Positions 49,745 to 58,813 of a DNA stretch of 64,000 bases are shown here, piece by piece. The stretch's first letter is position 1; every line of letters starts with the position of its first letter. The stretch spans positions 1 through 64,000 of the forward strand of contig CAJTOT010000003.1 in the NCBI GenBank assembly GCA_910577935.1. Direction: 5' to 3'. Below the pieces are notes generated by a model, which saw nothing but the letters and a program-made list of their open reading frames with translations, did not search any database and was not told the origin of the DNA. Source of the DNA: an uncultured Hungatella sp. Lineage in GTDB: Bacteria > Bacillota > Clostridia > Lachnospirales > Lachnospiraceae. The position numbers and the translations under genes are program-made.

Positions 49745-50968
49745 ATGACAAAAGTGAACGAGAATTATCTGAAGCTGCCGGGGAGTTACCTGTTTTCCAC
49801 CATCGGGAAAAAGGTGGCGGCCTACGAGGCTGCAAACCCGGACAGGAGGGTGATACGTCTGGGAATCGGAGACGTGACCCAGCCCCTTGCGCCGGCTATT
49901 ATAGCGGCCATGCATGAGGCTGTGGACGAGATGGGGAAGGCCGAGACCTTCCGGGGCTACGCGCCGGACCTGGGGTACGGATTTCTGCGGGAGGAGATAG
50001 CCAGACAGGACTATCAGGCACGGGGCTGCCGGATCGAAGCGGATGAGATATTCGTGTCCGACGGAGCCAAAAGCGACTGCGGAAATATTCAGGAAATTTT
50101 TTCCCGGGACAGCCGGGTGGCGGTCTGCGATCCCGTGTATCCGGTGTACGTGGATTCAAATGTAATGGCGGGGAGAACCGGAGAGTACCATAGGGAAAAA
50201 GAAGTGTGGAGCAACGTGATCTACATGCCCTGCACTGCCGCCAACCAGTTTGTGCCGGAGCTTCCAAAGGAGTGTCCGGACCTGATCTATCTGTGCAACC
50301 CCAACAACCCCACCGGGACGACCCTGACCAGAGACCAGCTGAAGGTGTGGGTGGACTATGCCAACCGGACCGGGGCGGTGATTTTGTACGACGCGGCCTA
50401 CGAGGCGTATATCGCCCAGGCCGATGTGCCCCACAGCATCTATGAGATTGAAGGAGCCCGAACCTGCGCCATCGAGTTTCGCTCGTTTTCCAAAAATGCC
50501 GGTTTTACAGGGGTGAGGCTGGGATTTACGGTGATTCCCAAAGACCTTGAGCGTGACGGCGTCAGGCTCCACGGACTCTGGGCCAGACGCCACGGGACAA
50601 AGTTCAACGGCGCGCCTTATATTGTGCAGAAGGCGGCTATGGCAGTGTACTCTGAGGAGGGAAAGGCTCAACTGAAGAACCAGGTGGCCTGCTATATGGA
50701 CAATGCGCGGGTGATCTATGAGGGGCTGAAGAAAGCGGGCTATGAGGTCTACGGAGGAGTGAACGCGCCCTATATCTGGCTGAAAGCGCCGGAGGGCATG
50801 AGTTCATGGGATTTCTTTGACTGGCTTTTGGAGAACGCCAACGTGGTGGGCACGCCGGGCAGCGGCTTTGGGCCCAGCGGAGAGGGATATTTCCGGCTGA
50901 CTGCCTTTGGGACATATGAGAATACGGCGGAGGCTGTTGAGAGGATCGGCAGGCTGAGGAGAGAATAA
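49745..50968 (+). CDS. dapL: LL-diaminopimelate aminotransferase
   Basis: 407-residue class I/II aminotransferase that makes LL-diaminopimelate directly from tetrahydrodipicolinate, bypassing succinyl or acetyl intermediates. N-terminus NENYLKLPGSYLFSTI and GIGDVTQPLAPAI are typical of DapL; PLP Lys250 is in SFSKNAGFTGVRLG; the FGPSGEGYFRLTAFG end is also diagnostic. Start ATG follows GAGGAGTGGACGAG. An Lrp regulator follows after 8 bases. Confidence 0.95.
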   Translation: MTKVNENYLKLPGSYLFSTIGKKVAAYEAANPDRRVIRLGIGDVTQPLAPAIIAAMHEAVDEMGKAETFRGYAPDLGYGFLREEIARQDYQARGCRIEADEIFVSDGAKSDCGNIQEIFSRDSRVAVCDPVYPVYVDSNVMAGRTGEYHREKEVWSNVIYMPCTAANQFVPELPKECPDLIYLCNPNNPTGTTLTRDQLKVWVDYANRTGAVILYDAAYEAYIAQADVPHSIYEIEGARTCAIEFRSFSKNAGFTGVRLGFTVIPKDLERDGVRLHGLWARRHGTKFNGAPYIVQKAAMAVYSEEGKAQLKNQVACYMDNARVIYEGLKKAGYEVYGGVNAPYIWLKAPEGMSSWDFFDWLLENANVVGTPGSGFGPSGEGYFRLTAFGTYENTAEAVERIGRLRRE

Positions 50969-50976
50969 GAGGAGGG

Positions 50977-51435
50977 ATGAAGGTTTTGGATGACATCGAC
51001 AGAAAGATACTGAAAATTCTGCAGGACAATGCGAGAACTTCGCTGAAGACTATTGCGGAGAAGACATTTTTATCCTCCCCGGCCGTATCAGCCAGGATCG
51101 AAAAAATGGAGAAAGACGGGATTATAGCGGGCTATCACGCCCTGGTGGACCCTATGAAGCTGGGATACCATATTATCGCGTTTATCAACCTGGATGTGGT
51201 GCCGGAGGACAAGCCCAAGTTCTATGCCTATGCCGCGGAGATGCCCAATGTGCTGGAGTGCAACTGTGTGACAGGGGAATACTCCATGCTGATGAAGGTG
51301 GCCTTCCAGAGCACCATGGAGCTGGATATCTTCATAGGGCAGCTGCAGAAGTTCGGGAAGACCAGCACCCAGATCGTGTTCTCCACCCATGTGGGCCCCA
51401 GGGGCGTGGATGTGGAAAGTGACGGGCTGATGTGA
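50977..51435 (+). CDS. Lrp/AsnC family transcriptional regulator
   Basis: 152 residues: N-terminal HTH (LDDIDRKILKILQDNARTSLKTIAEKTFLSSPAVSARIEKME) and C-terminal RAM/AsnC ligand domain (GYHIIAFINLDV to NCVTGEYSMLMKV). Lrp proteins sense amino acids; its place right after dapL suggests a lysine-pathway or nitrogen role, which is inference. GAGGAGGG precedes the ATG. Confidence 0.9.
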   Translation: MKVLDDIDRKILKILQDNARTSLKTIAEKTFLSSPAVSARIEKMEKDGIIAGYHALVDPMKLGYHIIAFINLDVVPEDKPKFYAYAAEMPNVLECNCVTGEYSMLMKVAFQSTMELDIFIGQLQKFGKTSTQIVFSTHVGPRGVDVESDGLM

Positions 51436-51455
51436 ATGCAGAGAGGATGTAAGTT

Positions 51456-51500
51456 AAAAAGCCGCCGTATCCGGTTCCTAAGCCGGCATGGCGGCTTTGC
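51456..51500. terminator. Bidirectional terminator
   Basis: AAAAAGCCGCC..CCGG pairs with CCGG..GGCGGCTTT. A runs on one side and T runs on the other allow it to stop both the Lrp gene and the converging HAD gene. Confidence 0.85.
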
Positions 51501-51506
51501 TGCGTG

Positions 51507-52166
51507 TCAGTTCAGAGAGAGCGGAGGAAGCCCCGGAATCTCCCCCAGGTTCCTGATCTCATAGTGGGCGAGGGAGCGGTCGAAGCCGAACCGGTCGTCT
51601 ATGAGGGCGGCGACGGTCATGCCGGCTCTCGAGGCGGCGGTAATGCCCAGTGTGGAATCCTCGATGACCAGGCATTCAGCGGGAGATACCTTAAGTTTTC
51701 CGGCGGTGTAGAAGTATATCTCAGGGTTGGGCTTGCTCTGCTTAAACTGTCTTCCGCTCACCACAAGGTCAAAATAGCAGGCGATGTCATTTTCATTGAG
51801 CACCCGCATGATGATGTCGGTCTGGGTGGAGGAGGCGAGAGCCAGGGGATACCCTCTCTCCTTGAGAAGCTTCAGGACATCTACAGCCTCGTGCCGGAAG
51901 ATGGCGCGGTAGTCCATCTGGGAAAACGCGTCTATGGAGGCCCGGTATTCGTCCCGAAGCTCCTCCCAGGTCTGGCCGTTGTCGATGGCCTGGGCGAAGA
52001 CTGTCCAGGCGTCTTCTTTGGAGGCGCCTACCATGCCGTAGAGCTGGTCGATGGTGACCCGGGGGTTCTTCGTCAGGGCGAAGTCCAAATTAAACTGAAG
52101 GTAACAGGGCTCGCTGTCGATGAGCACGCCGTCCATGTCAAAAATAACTGCTTTAATGTCTTTCAT
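51507..52166 (-). CDS. HAD-superfamily phosphatase (beta-phosphoglucomutase-like)
   Basis: 219 residues. Motif I FDMDGVLIDSEP, a helical cap, motif II LASST, Lys motif SGRQFKQSKPNPEIY and motif IV VIEDSTLGITAA. Cap type I, as in beta-phosphoglucomutase and sugar phosphatases; substrate not determinable. AAAGGAT lies before the ATG. It is the last of a minus-strand group with the amidase and SleC-like genes, though a 65-base gap separates it from the amidase. Confidence 0.87.
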   Translation of the reverse strand: MKDIKAVIFDMDGVLIDSEPCYLQFNLDFALTKNPRVTIDQLYGMVGASKEDAWTVFAQAIDNGQTWEELRDEYRASIDAFSQMDYRAIFRHEAVDVLKLLKERGYPLALASSTQTDIIMRVLNENDIACYFDLVVSGRQFKQSKPNPEIYFYTAGKLKVSPAECLVIEDSTLGITAASRAGMTVAALIDDRFGFDRSLAHYEIRNLGEIPGLPPLSLN

Positions 52167-52231
52167 AAGTATCCTTTCATCTGCGGTCCATATAGTAAGT
52201 GAATAGGCCCAGAGCCGGAGATCAATCCGGC

Positions 52232-53029
52232 TTATTGGTTATATGGACAGTATACATCACTTTCCCGGACAATTAAAGTAGTATATCCGGAATTCTTAAG
52301 CTCCTGCTCCATGCGGGCAGCGTTGTCCAGATTCAAAAAGGCGCCGGTGCGCACCTTGTGAAGGTCTCCGCTGCGGACAATGAAGGAGGGGTAGCCCTGG
52401 GAGAGAAGAAGGTCCAGCTGCCTCTGGGCTGCCTGGGGATTCTGGAAAGAGCCGGTCTGAACCTGGTAGTATTCCGGACAGTTTTTCTGTTCCTCCTCGA
52501 TGGTTTTTAATATGCCGTCTGCGATGGCCTGGGCGATGGCGTTGAAGTTCTGGTCAAAAAACCGGTTGTCGGAGTCATTGTCAATAAATCCCGCCTCCAC
52601 GAGGACGGCAGGCATCTGGGTGCGGCGCAGAACCACCAGGCCGGGGCGCTCGATGACGCCTAAGTCGGTGAACCCTGCAGATTCCAGGGCTGAGTTGATG
52701 TTCCTGGCCATGAGGGCGGGGGCGCCGCTGTCCTGGTAGACAAGGGTTTCGGCGCCGGAGGCGGAGCCGGGGACAGGCATGGCGTTGCGGTGGATTGATA
52801 CAAAATAATCGGCGCCGGAGCGGTTGGCGATCTGGGCTTTCTCGTAGGGGGTGTCGTAGACATCGGAGACCCGGGTGTAAACCACGTCTATGCCGCGCCG
52901 CGCCAGAATATTGCCCACGGCCAGGGCCAGGTTCAGCGTATCGTTCTTCTCCTGTCTTCCAAGGTATGTGGCTCCGGGTTCCGCCCCGCCGTGCCCCGGG
53001 TCTAAAATCACTTTTACAGCTTCTGCCAA
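52232..53029 (-). CDS. N-acetylmuramoyl-L-alanine amidase with SPOR domain
   Basis: 265 residues, no signal peptide. Amidase_3 domain at 5-180 with the zinc ligands in LDPGHGG, the Glu in GRQEKNDTLN, SIHRNA and VLVEAGFIDN; then a C-terminal SPOR-type peptidoglycan-binding domain (YYQVQTGSFQNPQAAQRQLDLL; HKVRTGAFLNLDNAARMEQEL). Cleaves the Mur-Ala bond. The start is TTG at 53029, seven bases or so after AAAGGAG; there is no ATG at the conserved N-terminus. Directly downstream of the SleC-like gene, so a role in spore cortex or mother-cell wall breakdown is likely. Confidence 0.88.
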   Translation of the reverse strand: MAEAVKVILDPGHGGAEPGATYLGRQEKNDTLNLALAVGNILARRGIDVVYTRVSDVYDTPYEKAQIANRSGADYFVSIHRNAMPVPGSASGAETLVYQDSGAPALMARNINSALESAGFTDLGVIERPGLVVLRRTQMPAVLVEAGFIDNDSDNRFFDQNFNAIAQAIADGILKTIEEEQKNCPEYYQVQTGSFQNPQAAQRQLDLLLSQGYPSFIVRSGDLHKVRTGAFLNLDNAARMEQELKNSGYTTLIVRESDVYCPYNQ

Positions 53030-53068
53030 ATTTTATATCTCCTTTCAAACATTGTGTTGTCTCCTGTG

Positions 53069-54370
53069 TCAGGAGAGCTCGGCGATTCTGGTGACCCCCA
53101 CGTAGATGTGGGAAATTTTATACCAGGTGGAAAAGTCGGTCACGCCGGTCTGGGGAAGGCCGAAGACCGATTGAAATGCCTGGACGGCGGCGGCGGTGTT
53201 GGGCCCGTAGAAGCCGTCCGGGGCTACACGGGGGATGGCGGAGTAGATGGTGGCGATGGCGTCCAGCTGTTCCTGGAGCTGGCGCACCTTCTGCCCGGAG
53301 GAGCCGATGGTCAGATTTTCCCCCGGCCAGGAGGCGGGAATCCCGGAGATCTGCTCCGCCGTGTTGATGTAGATGCTGGAGCCGTAGAAATGGCGGAGGA
53401 TCTCGATAGGGCTGTATCCGCGCTCTCCCAGGGAGCATGATCCCCATTGTGTCATCCAATTGGGACAGCTCACCTGCCTCCCGTCGCAGTACTGGGTCAG
53501 AATCGGCTGTTTTACATCAGGTCTGGAGAGATAATTGTCAAAAATTTCGTCTACCACAAGGGAGATGCTCTCATAGATATTCCGCCCGTAGATCCATTTG
53601 TGGTCGTAGGCCGTGGAGGAGGTGATGGTGAAGTCGTACCCCTGGCTCCTGTACCATTCGGTGTATACCCGGTTCAGGGTAAAGGACATGATGGCCAGCA
53701 CGTTGGCGGTGATGGTGGCCTGGGGCCAGGTGGCGTAGATCTCGCTGGAGGCCACGTTTTTGATGTAGTCGCGGTAGGGGACATAGTAGTTCTGCGCCGA
53801 AGAGTCCGTGGGGGGGCCGTCGTGAACCACTATGGTCTGGGGAACCACCACCCGGCTCAAGACGATCTCCCCGGACTCTCTCACGGGTTTTACCTCGGCT
53901 TCCGCGATCTTGGGAGGGTAATTGCCGTACAGGGTGTGATCCGGTATGACGATGGACTGGTCCAGAGGGACAGGGTCGTCTTCCGGCTCCAGGGCTGCCG
54001 GCTGGATGGAGGTGGAGCCGGGAAGAATCTCTGTTCCGGAGATGGTCTGAGGTTTAAATCCGGGGGCTGTGATCTCCAGGTTATACTCGGAGTAGGGGCG
54101 GTTGTCGCCGGGGGAGAGGCTGTACTCCACAGGCGGAGCCTCCAGAGAGACCTGCTCCGTTTGGCCGGAGCTGTCGGTGGTGAGCTCTTCCACTGTGTTG
54201 TCCGGCCGATCAGCGCTGGTGATGCGGACGGTGGCGTTCTGGATGGGGAAATTGTTGATTATGGAGACCACGTTTACCTGCAGAAGGCCGTGGCTGGATG
54301 ATTCCGTGGCGCAGGCATCAACCCGCTGGCCGTGCAGGGGCGATGCCTTGAAAAGTACATTGCTTTTCAT
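53069..54370 (-). CDS. sleC: Spore cortex-lytic enzyme precursor, SleC-like
   Basis: 433 residues. N-terminal prodomain with a carboxypeptidase-regulatory-like fold (LLQVNVVSIINNFPIQNATVRI), a central catalytic region resembling clostridial SleC (DYIKNVASSEIYATWP, MSFTLNRVYTEWYRSQGYDFTITSSTAYDHKWIYGRNIYESI, CPNWMTQWGS), and a C-terminal PG_binding_1 domain (GSSGQKVRQLQEQLDAI to FGLPQTGVTDFSTWYKIS). SleC is made in sporulation, activated by Csp proteases at germination, and lyses cortex. No csp gene is in the window. ATG 54370 follows GAGGAT; the upstream ATG 54403 lacks a site. Assignment rests on remembered similarity to C. difficile/perfringens SleC. Confidence 0.85.
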   Translation of the reverse strand: MKSNVLFKASPLHGQRVDACATESSSHGLLQVNVVSIINNFPIQNATVRITSADRPDNTVEELTTDSSGQTEQVSLEAPPVEYSLSPGDNRPYSEYNLEITAPGFKPQTISGTEILPGSTSIQPAALEPEDDPVPLDQSIVIPDHTLYGNYPPKIAEAEVKPVRESGEIVLSRVVVPQTIVVHDGPPTDSSAQNYYVPYRDYIKNVASSEIYATWPQATITANVLAIMSFTLNRVYTEWYRSQGYDFTITSSTAYDHKWIYGRNIYESISLVVDEIFDNYLSRPDVKQPILTQYCDGRQVSCPNWMTQWGSCSLGERGYSPIEILRHFYGSSIYINTAEQISGIPASWPGENLTIGSSGQKVRQLQEQLDAIATIYSAIPRVAPDGFYGPNTAAAVQAFQSVFGLPQTGVTDFSTWYKISHIYVGVTRIAELS

Positions 54371-54388
54371 ATGGAGATCCTCGTGGAA

Positions 54389-54404
54389 AATGGTTATTAC
54401 CATT
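54389..54404 (-). promoter_or_regulatory. Palindrome upstream of SleC-like gene
   Basis: AATGGT-TATT-ACCATT, a perfect six-base inverted repeat 19 bases before the start codon, in an AT-rich upstream region. It may be an operator or part of a sporulation promoter; not assignable. Confidence 0.3.
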
Positions 54405-54513
54405 ATATTAGAAAATAGGGCAGATGGTGATGAAAATCAGGGAAAAACAGTTAAAAAGAGAACCCCGCCGGGCAGGATTCTCTCTGTGTCGGTGAGACAG
54501 GCCGTGCATATAA

Positions 54514-55887
54514 CTAAAGCATAATATATTTGAATACAAACAGAACCGCCAGGACATACATCAGCGGGCTGATCCTCTTCTCGGAGGCCCTGCCTGTCAC
54601 CAAGTTCATAACCACATAGGAGATGACGCCCATGGCGATGCCCTCGGAGATGCTGTACATAAAAGGCATGGCTGTGATGGCGATGTAAGCCGGTATTGCC
54701 TCGGTGTAATCGCCGAAATCAATTTTGGTGATGGAGGTCATCATGAGGAATCCCACAATCACCAGGGCCGGAGCAGTGGCAAAGGAGGGGATAGCGAGGA
54801 ATATGGGGGACAGAAACAGGGACAGGCCAAAGAGGATGGCAGCAGTCACAGCAGTCAGCCCCGTCCGTCCGCCTTCTGCCACGCCGGAGGCGCTCTCCAC
54901 AAAGGTGGTGGTGGTGGAAGTTCCTAAAAGGGCGCCGGCGGAAGTTCCCAGGGCGTCGGCCATCAGGGCTCCCTTGATGCGGGGGAGCCTGCCTTTTTCG
55001 TCAAGCATGTCCGCTTTAGAGGCCACGCCGATGAGGGTTCCCAGGGTGTCAAACAAGTCTACGAACAAAAAAGCGAACATCACCACAAAAAAGTCCAGAG
55101 ACAGGATTCCCTTAAAATCCAGCTGCATGAAGGTGGGAGCCAGGCTGGGCACAGAGATGCCGTTGGAGAAGTCAGGAAGCAGGCTGTAGCAGCCCAGATC
55201 AGGGTTGATGCGGTACAGCCCTGTTATCTGGCAGATGATGCCAAGACCCCAGGTGATGAGAATTCCCCACAAAATATTGCCTTTTATGTTCTTGATCAGG
55301 AGAATGCCGGTGATCAGAATACCGGCTATGGCCAGCACCACGGTGATGCCCTCGCTGAAGAATGTGCCTGCTGTCACGGAACCATTAAATGAGTAGATGG
55401 AGACCAGAGTGGCGCTGTCCACCACGACTTTCGCGTTCTGCAGGCCGATGAAGGCGATGAAAAGGCCGATTCCCACAGATACCGCATGCTTTAAATTCAT
55501 GGGAATGGCATTGAAGATGGCTTCCCGGACGTTGGTGAGGGACAGAACCACGAAGACGACTCCCTCGATGAACACTGCCGCCAGCGCGGTCTGCCAGGAA
55601 TATTCCATCTGCAGCACCACCGTGTAGGCAAAGTAGGCGTTCAGGCCCATGCCGGGGGCCAGGACAAAGGGATAGTTGGCGAAGGCGGCCATGAAGAGCG
55701 TGGCGATCATGGAAGCCAGGGCGGTGGCTGTAAACACGGCGCCGCTGTCCATACCCGCGGCGCCTAAAATGCCCGGATTCACAGCCAGAATGTAGGCCAT
55801 GGTCATAAATGTGGTTATTCCCGCCATAACCTCTGTCTTTACATCGGTACGGTTTTCTCTTAGATGAAACAATTTCTCCATAGTCAT
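54514..55887 (-). CDS. NCS2 purine permease (AzgA/PbuG type)
   Basis: 457 residues with about twelve to thirteen membrane segments. Start MEKLFHLRENRTDVKTEVMAGITTFMTMAYILAVNP and APGMGLNAYFAYTVV, plus FLFVDLFDTLGTLIGVA and GTSTTTTFVESASGVAEGGRTGLTAV, are characteristic of hypoxanthine/guanine/adenine permeases of the AzgA branch. The frame extends to 55938, but ATG 55887 follows GAGGAGGAT. The short upstream region shows no purine riboswitch. Monocistronic. Confidence 0.92.
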   Translation of the reverse strand: MTMEKLFHLRENRTDVKTEVMAGITTFMTMAYILAVNPGILGAAGMDSGAVFTATALASMIATLFMAAFANYPFVLAPGMGLNAYFAYTVVLQMEYSWQTALAAVFIEGVVFVVLSLTNVREAIFNAIPMNLKHAVSVGIGLFIAFIGLQNAKVVVDSATLVSIYSFNGSVTAGTFFSEGITVVLAIAGILITGILLIKNIKGNILWGILITWGLGIICQITGLYRINPDLGCYSLLPDFSNGISVPSLAPTFMQLDFKGILSLDFFVVMFAFLFVDLFDTLGTLIGVASKADMLDEKGRLPRIKGALMADALGTSAGALLGTSTTTTFVESASGVAEGGRTGLTAVTAAILFGLSLFLSPIFLAIPSFATAPALVIVGFLMMTSITKIDFGDYTEAIPAYIAITAMPFMYSISEGIAMGVISYVVMNLVTGRASEKRISPLMYVLAVLFVFKYIML

Positions 55888-56032
55888 GGATTTATCCTCC
55901 TCGTTTTGTTGTGAAGTTCCCTTCCATTCTAACATCACATCAAATAAAAATCCATCTGTTGTTTTTTAAAATAAAATTCATCATTTTCAGAGAGAATGTG
56001 ATATAGTAGACACAGGCAGGGAGGTGATTAGT

Positions 56033-56656
56033 GTGATCTGGACGTTTGTGTGTTCTGCGCTCGTCTATGGCCTGGCCGTGGATCTGTGCTGTCTGTTTTT
56101 CAGACAGTGGGAACCTCTGGCGTGCACCGGGGCGGGAGCCATGGCGGCGCTGCCTGTTCTTCTGCGGCTGTACACAAGGAAGACCGACAAGAAGAACCCG
56201 CCTTTCCGGATCGGCAAAAAGGAGGCAGGATTCCTGATTTTGTCAGGAATAGCCGCCTGCCTTACAGTGAATACTCTGATTAAAATAAGCCGCATATCAG
56301 CTGTATTTCCGGGATTTTCCATGAAATCAGGGGATTTTTACGGCCCCTCCTTAAAGCTGCAGGTCTGGGCCATGGGGGTGGTGATCCCCGCAGCCGAGGA
56401 AGTGATTTTCAGAGGCCTTGGGTTCAGGGGGATGAGAGAGAAGATGGGTTTTTTTGCGTCGGCTCTCTGGTCGTCGGCGCTGTTCGCCTGCTGGCATGGC
56501 AATGTGGTCCAGGGGATCTACGGATTCTGTATGGGGTTTGTGTTTTCCTGGGCCATGGAGAGGGATGATACCATATTTGCCCCCATTCTCATGCACATGG
56601 TGGCAAATCTTGTGTCTGTGGCATTGACAGCGCTGGGGGTATGTGGTAGAAATTGA
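56033..56656 (+). CDS. CPBP intramembrane metalloprotease
   Basis: 207 residues, about six membrane segments. The CPBP/Abi signature is complete: PAAEEVIFRGLGFRGMRE, ALWSSALFACWHGN and a final ILMHMVANLVSVAL, supplying Glu-Glu, His and His/Asn. Such proteins are Rce1-like proteases linked to prenyl processing or bacteriocin immunity; role here unknown. GTG 56024 is buried in the GGGAGGTG ribosome site, so GTG 56033 is preferred. The next gene starts 58 bases after the stop. Confidence 0.87.
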   Translation: MIWTFVCSALVYGLAVDLCCLFFRQWEPLACTGAGAMAALPVLLRLYTRKTDKKNPPFRIGKKEAGFLILSGIAACLTVNTLIKISRISAVFPGFSMKSGDFYGPSLKLQVWAMGVVIPAAEEVIFRGLGFRGMREKMGFFASALWSSALFACWHGNVVQGIYGFCMGFVFSWAMERDDTIFAPILMHMVANLVSVALTALGVCGRN

Positions 56657-56714
56657 GTATATCCTGTTGTTCGGCGAAGGCCGAAGGCATAAAGAAACAG
56701 AAGGAGGAGACAAC

Positions 56715-57734
56715 GTGAAGCTGCTATCAGTGGCGATTCCGTGTTATAACTCGGAGGCCTACATGCGACATTGTATAGAATCCCTTCTTGAGGGAGGCGA
56801 CGAGGTGGAGATCCTGATTGTGGATGACGGTTCCACAAAAGACAACACGGCCGGGATTGCCGATGAGTATCAGGAAAAATATCCGGGAATCTGCCGGGCT
56901 GTCCACCAGGAGAACGGGGGACACGGGGAGGCGGTGAACGCCGGGCTCAGGAACGCCTCCGGGATCTATTTTAAGGTGGTGGACAGCGACGACTGGGTGG
57001 ACAGAGACGCCTATATGGAAATTCTGAAGGCTCTGAGGGAATTTGCCCAGGGCGCGGAGACGGTGGATATGCTGGTCTCTAATTTCGTCTATGAAAAGCA
57101 GGGGGCCAGGAGGAAGAAGGTCATGAACTACCGGACTGCCCTTCCGAAAAACCAGGTGTTCACGTGGGATGATGTGAAGGTGTTCATGCTGGGGCAGTAC
57201 ATTCTCATGCACTCGGTGATTTACCGGACGGAGCTTCTGCGCCAGTGCGGTCTGGAACTGCCGAAACACACCTTTTATGTGGACAATATTTTTGTCTATC
57301 AGCCTTTGCCCCATGTGAAGACCATGTACTACCTGGATGTGAATTTCTACCGGTATTTTATCGGGAGGGAGGACCAGTCGGTGAATGAGGCCGTGATGAT
57401 CGGAAGAATCGACCAGCAGATCCGGGTGAACAAGCTGATGATAGACTATTTTGCAGAAGCCAGGCTCCCGTGGGGAAAACTCCGCCATTATATGATCCGG
57501 TATCTGGAGATTATGATGGTGATCTCCTCCATACTGGCTATCAGGTCCGGGACGGAGGAGAATATGGCCAAGAAGAAAGAGCTGTGGCAGTATGCCAGAA
57601 AGAAAAACCTGGCGATGTACTTAAGGCTGAGATTCGGTTTCCTGGGACAGGGCATGAATCTGCCGGGAAAAGGAGGCAGAAAAGTCTCCGAGGCAGGGTA
57701 TAAGATCAGCCAGAAGTTTTTCGGGTTTAATTAG
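56715..57734 (+). CDS. Family 2 glycosyltransferase
   Basis: 339 residues: GT-A fold with LLSVAIPCYNSEAYMRHCIESLL, ILIVDDGSTKDNT, ENGGHGEAVNAGL and the DxD-type KVVDSDDWVD. The C-terminal 100 residues are basic and partly hydrophobic. Transfers a sugar from a nucleotide donor to an unknown acceptor, probably a surface polymer or lipid. GTG 56715 follows AGGAGGAG by six bases; the longer frame from 56643 overlaps the previous gene and is unlikely. The frame continues open for 70 codons past its TAG stop (see findings). Confidence 0.88.
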   Translation: MKLLSVAIPCYNSEAYMRHCIESLLEGGDEVEILIVDDGSTKDNTAGIADEYQEKYPGICRAVHQENGGHGEAVNAGLRNASGIYFKVVDSDDWVDRDAYMEILKALREFAQGAETVDMLVSNFVYEKQGARRKKVMNYRTALPKNQVFTWDDVKVFMLGQYILMHSVIYRTELLRQCGLELPKHTFYVDNIFVYQPLPHVKTMYYLDVNFYRYFIGREDQSVNEAVMIGRIDQQIRVNKLMIDYFAEARLPWGKLRHYMIRYLEIMMVISSILAIRSGTEENMAKKKELWQYARKKNLAMYLRLRFGFLGQGMNLPGKGGRKVSEAGYKISQKFFGFN

Positions 57735-57946
57735 AGGAGCCGCAGCAAAAAGAAGAGCCACAGCAAAAGGGTTGTGGCTGTTCCAACAGTAATGGTGTTT
57801 GCAATTGTCGCTTTCCTGAGATATATTATTTTTAAAGTGGAAGCGCCTGAAAAGTTTAGAATTTTAAGGCGGAACCGAAAAAAATTAACAATACAGGAGG
57901 CGGCAGGGAGACCGCGGAGGTTCGCCGCGGTGTCTGCTGAAAGGTC
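57735..57946. other. Gap between glycosyltransferase and YitT genes
   Basis: Hairpin AGCCACA/TGTGGCT at about 57756-57779 and a second, ACCGCGG/CCGCGGT, near 57912-57932. Neither has a T tail. An open frame in line with the glycosyltransferase runs through it, encoding a basic, partly hydrophobic 70-residue stretch. Confidence 0.4.
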
Positions 57947-58813
57947 ATGACAAGAGAATTTAAGAGTCCGATGATGAAACTTTTGTGGGAGTACGGGCTG
58001 ATCACTGTCAGTATCTGGATTATGGTGGTGGGAGTGTACTTTTTCAAATTTCCCAACCATTTTGCTTTCGGAGGGGTCACCGGATTTTCCACGGTGGTGA
58101 GCGCTGTCACCAGGTGGTCCGCGGGAGGCTTCACCTTCGCGGCCAATATGGCGCTTCTTCTGGCAGGGTTCGTGTTCGTCGGCCGTCAGTTCGGGGTGAA
58201 GACCGTGTATGCCAGCGTGCTGATGTCGGCGGCTCTGGCGGCGCTGGAGAAGCTGTATCCCATGACCAGGCCTCTGACCACGGAGCCGGTTCTGGAGCTG
58301 GTCTTTGCCATCTTTCTCCCGGCGGTAGGGTCGGCGGTGCTGTTTAACATCGGAGCCTCCAGCGGAGGGACGGATATTGTGGCCATGGTGCTGAAAAAAT
58401 ATACCAGCTTTAATATCGGAACCGCCCTGTTCCTGGTGGATCTCTTCGCGGTGCTGTGCTCTTTTTTTATCTTCGGACCTGCCACAGGCCTGTTCTCCAG
58501 CCTGGGCCTTATGGCAAAGTCCCTGATGGTGGACGGCGTCATTGAGAACATCAACCTGTGCAAGTGCTTTAACATCATCTGCGACGACCCGGCGCCTATC
58601 TGCGACTATATTATCAACGATTTAAACCGCAGCGCCACCATATACGAGGCCCAGGGGGCATTTACCCACCACAAAAAGGCGGTGGTGATGACCACCATGA
58701 AGAGGAGCCAGGCAGTGAGGCTGCGCAACTATATCCGCAGCGTGGAGCCCACGGCGTTCATGATGGTGACTAACTCCAGCGAGATCATAGGAAAAGGCTT
58801 TTTAAATGGATGA
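57947..58813 (+). CDS. YitT family membrane protein (DUF2179), second copy
   Basis: 288 residues, five membrane segments with FPNHFAFGGVTGFSTVV and FNIGASSGGTDIVAMVL, then DUF2179 (NINLCKCFNIICDDPAPICDYIINDLNRSAT to MMVTNSSEIIGKGF). More divergent from the 18336 copy than expected for a recent duplicate: YDP is replaced by FPN. Role unknown. Weak ribosome site. The 3' end overlaps the converging WYL regulator by 12 bases. Confidence 0.87.
   Translation: MTREFKSPMMKLLWEYGLITVSIWIMVVGVYFFKFPNHFAFGGVTGFSTVVSAVTRWSAGGFTFAANMALLLAGFVFVGRQFGVKTVYASVLMSAALAALEKLYPMTRPLTTEPVLELVFAIFLPAVGSAVLFNIGASSGGTDIVAMVLKKYTSFNIGTALFLVDLFAVLCSFFIFGPATGLFSSLGLMAKSLMVDGVIENINLCKCFNIICDDPAPICDYIINDLNRSATIYEAQGAFTHHKKAVVMTTMKRSQAVRLRNYIRSVEPTAFMMVTNSSEIIGKGFLNG

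Noticed and set aside
53447..54301. Plus-strand frame of 284 codons within the SleC-like region
   Set aside because: Gly/Val-rich shadow of the minus-strand gene, which has clear SleC and peptidoglycan-binding features.
55888..56032. Purine riboswitch before the NCS2 permease
   Set aside because: The gap is short and lacks the three-way junction pattern and conserved loop sequences of the purine class.
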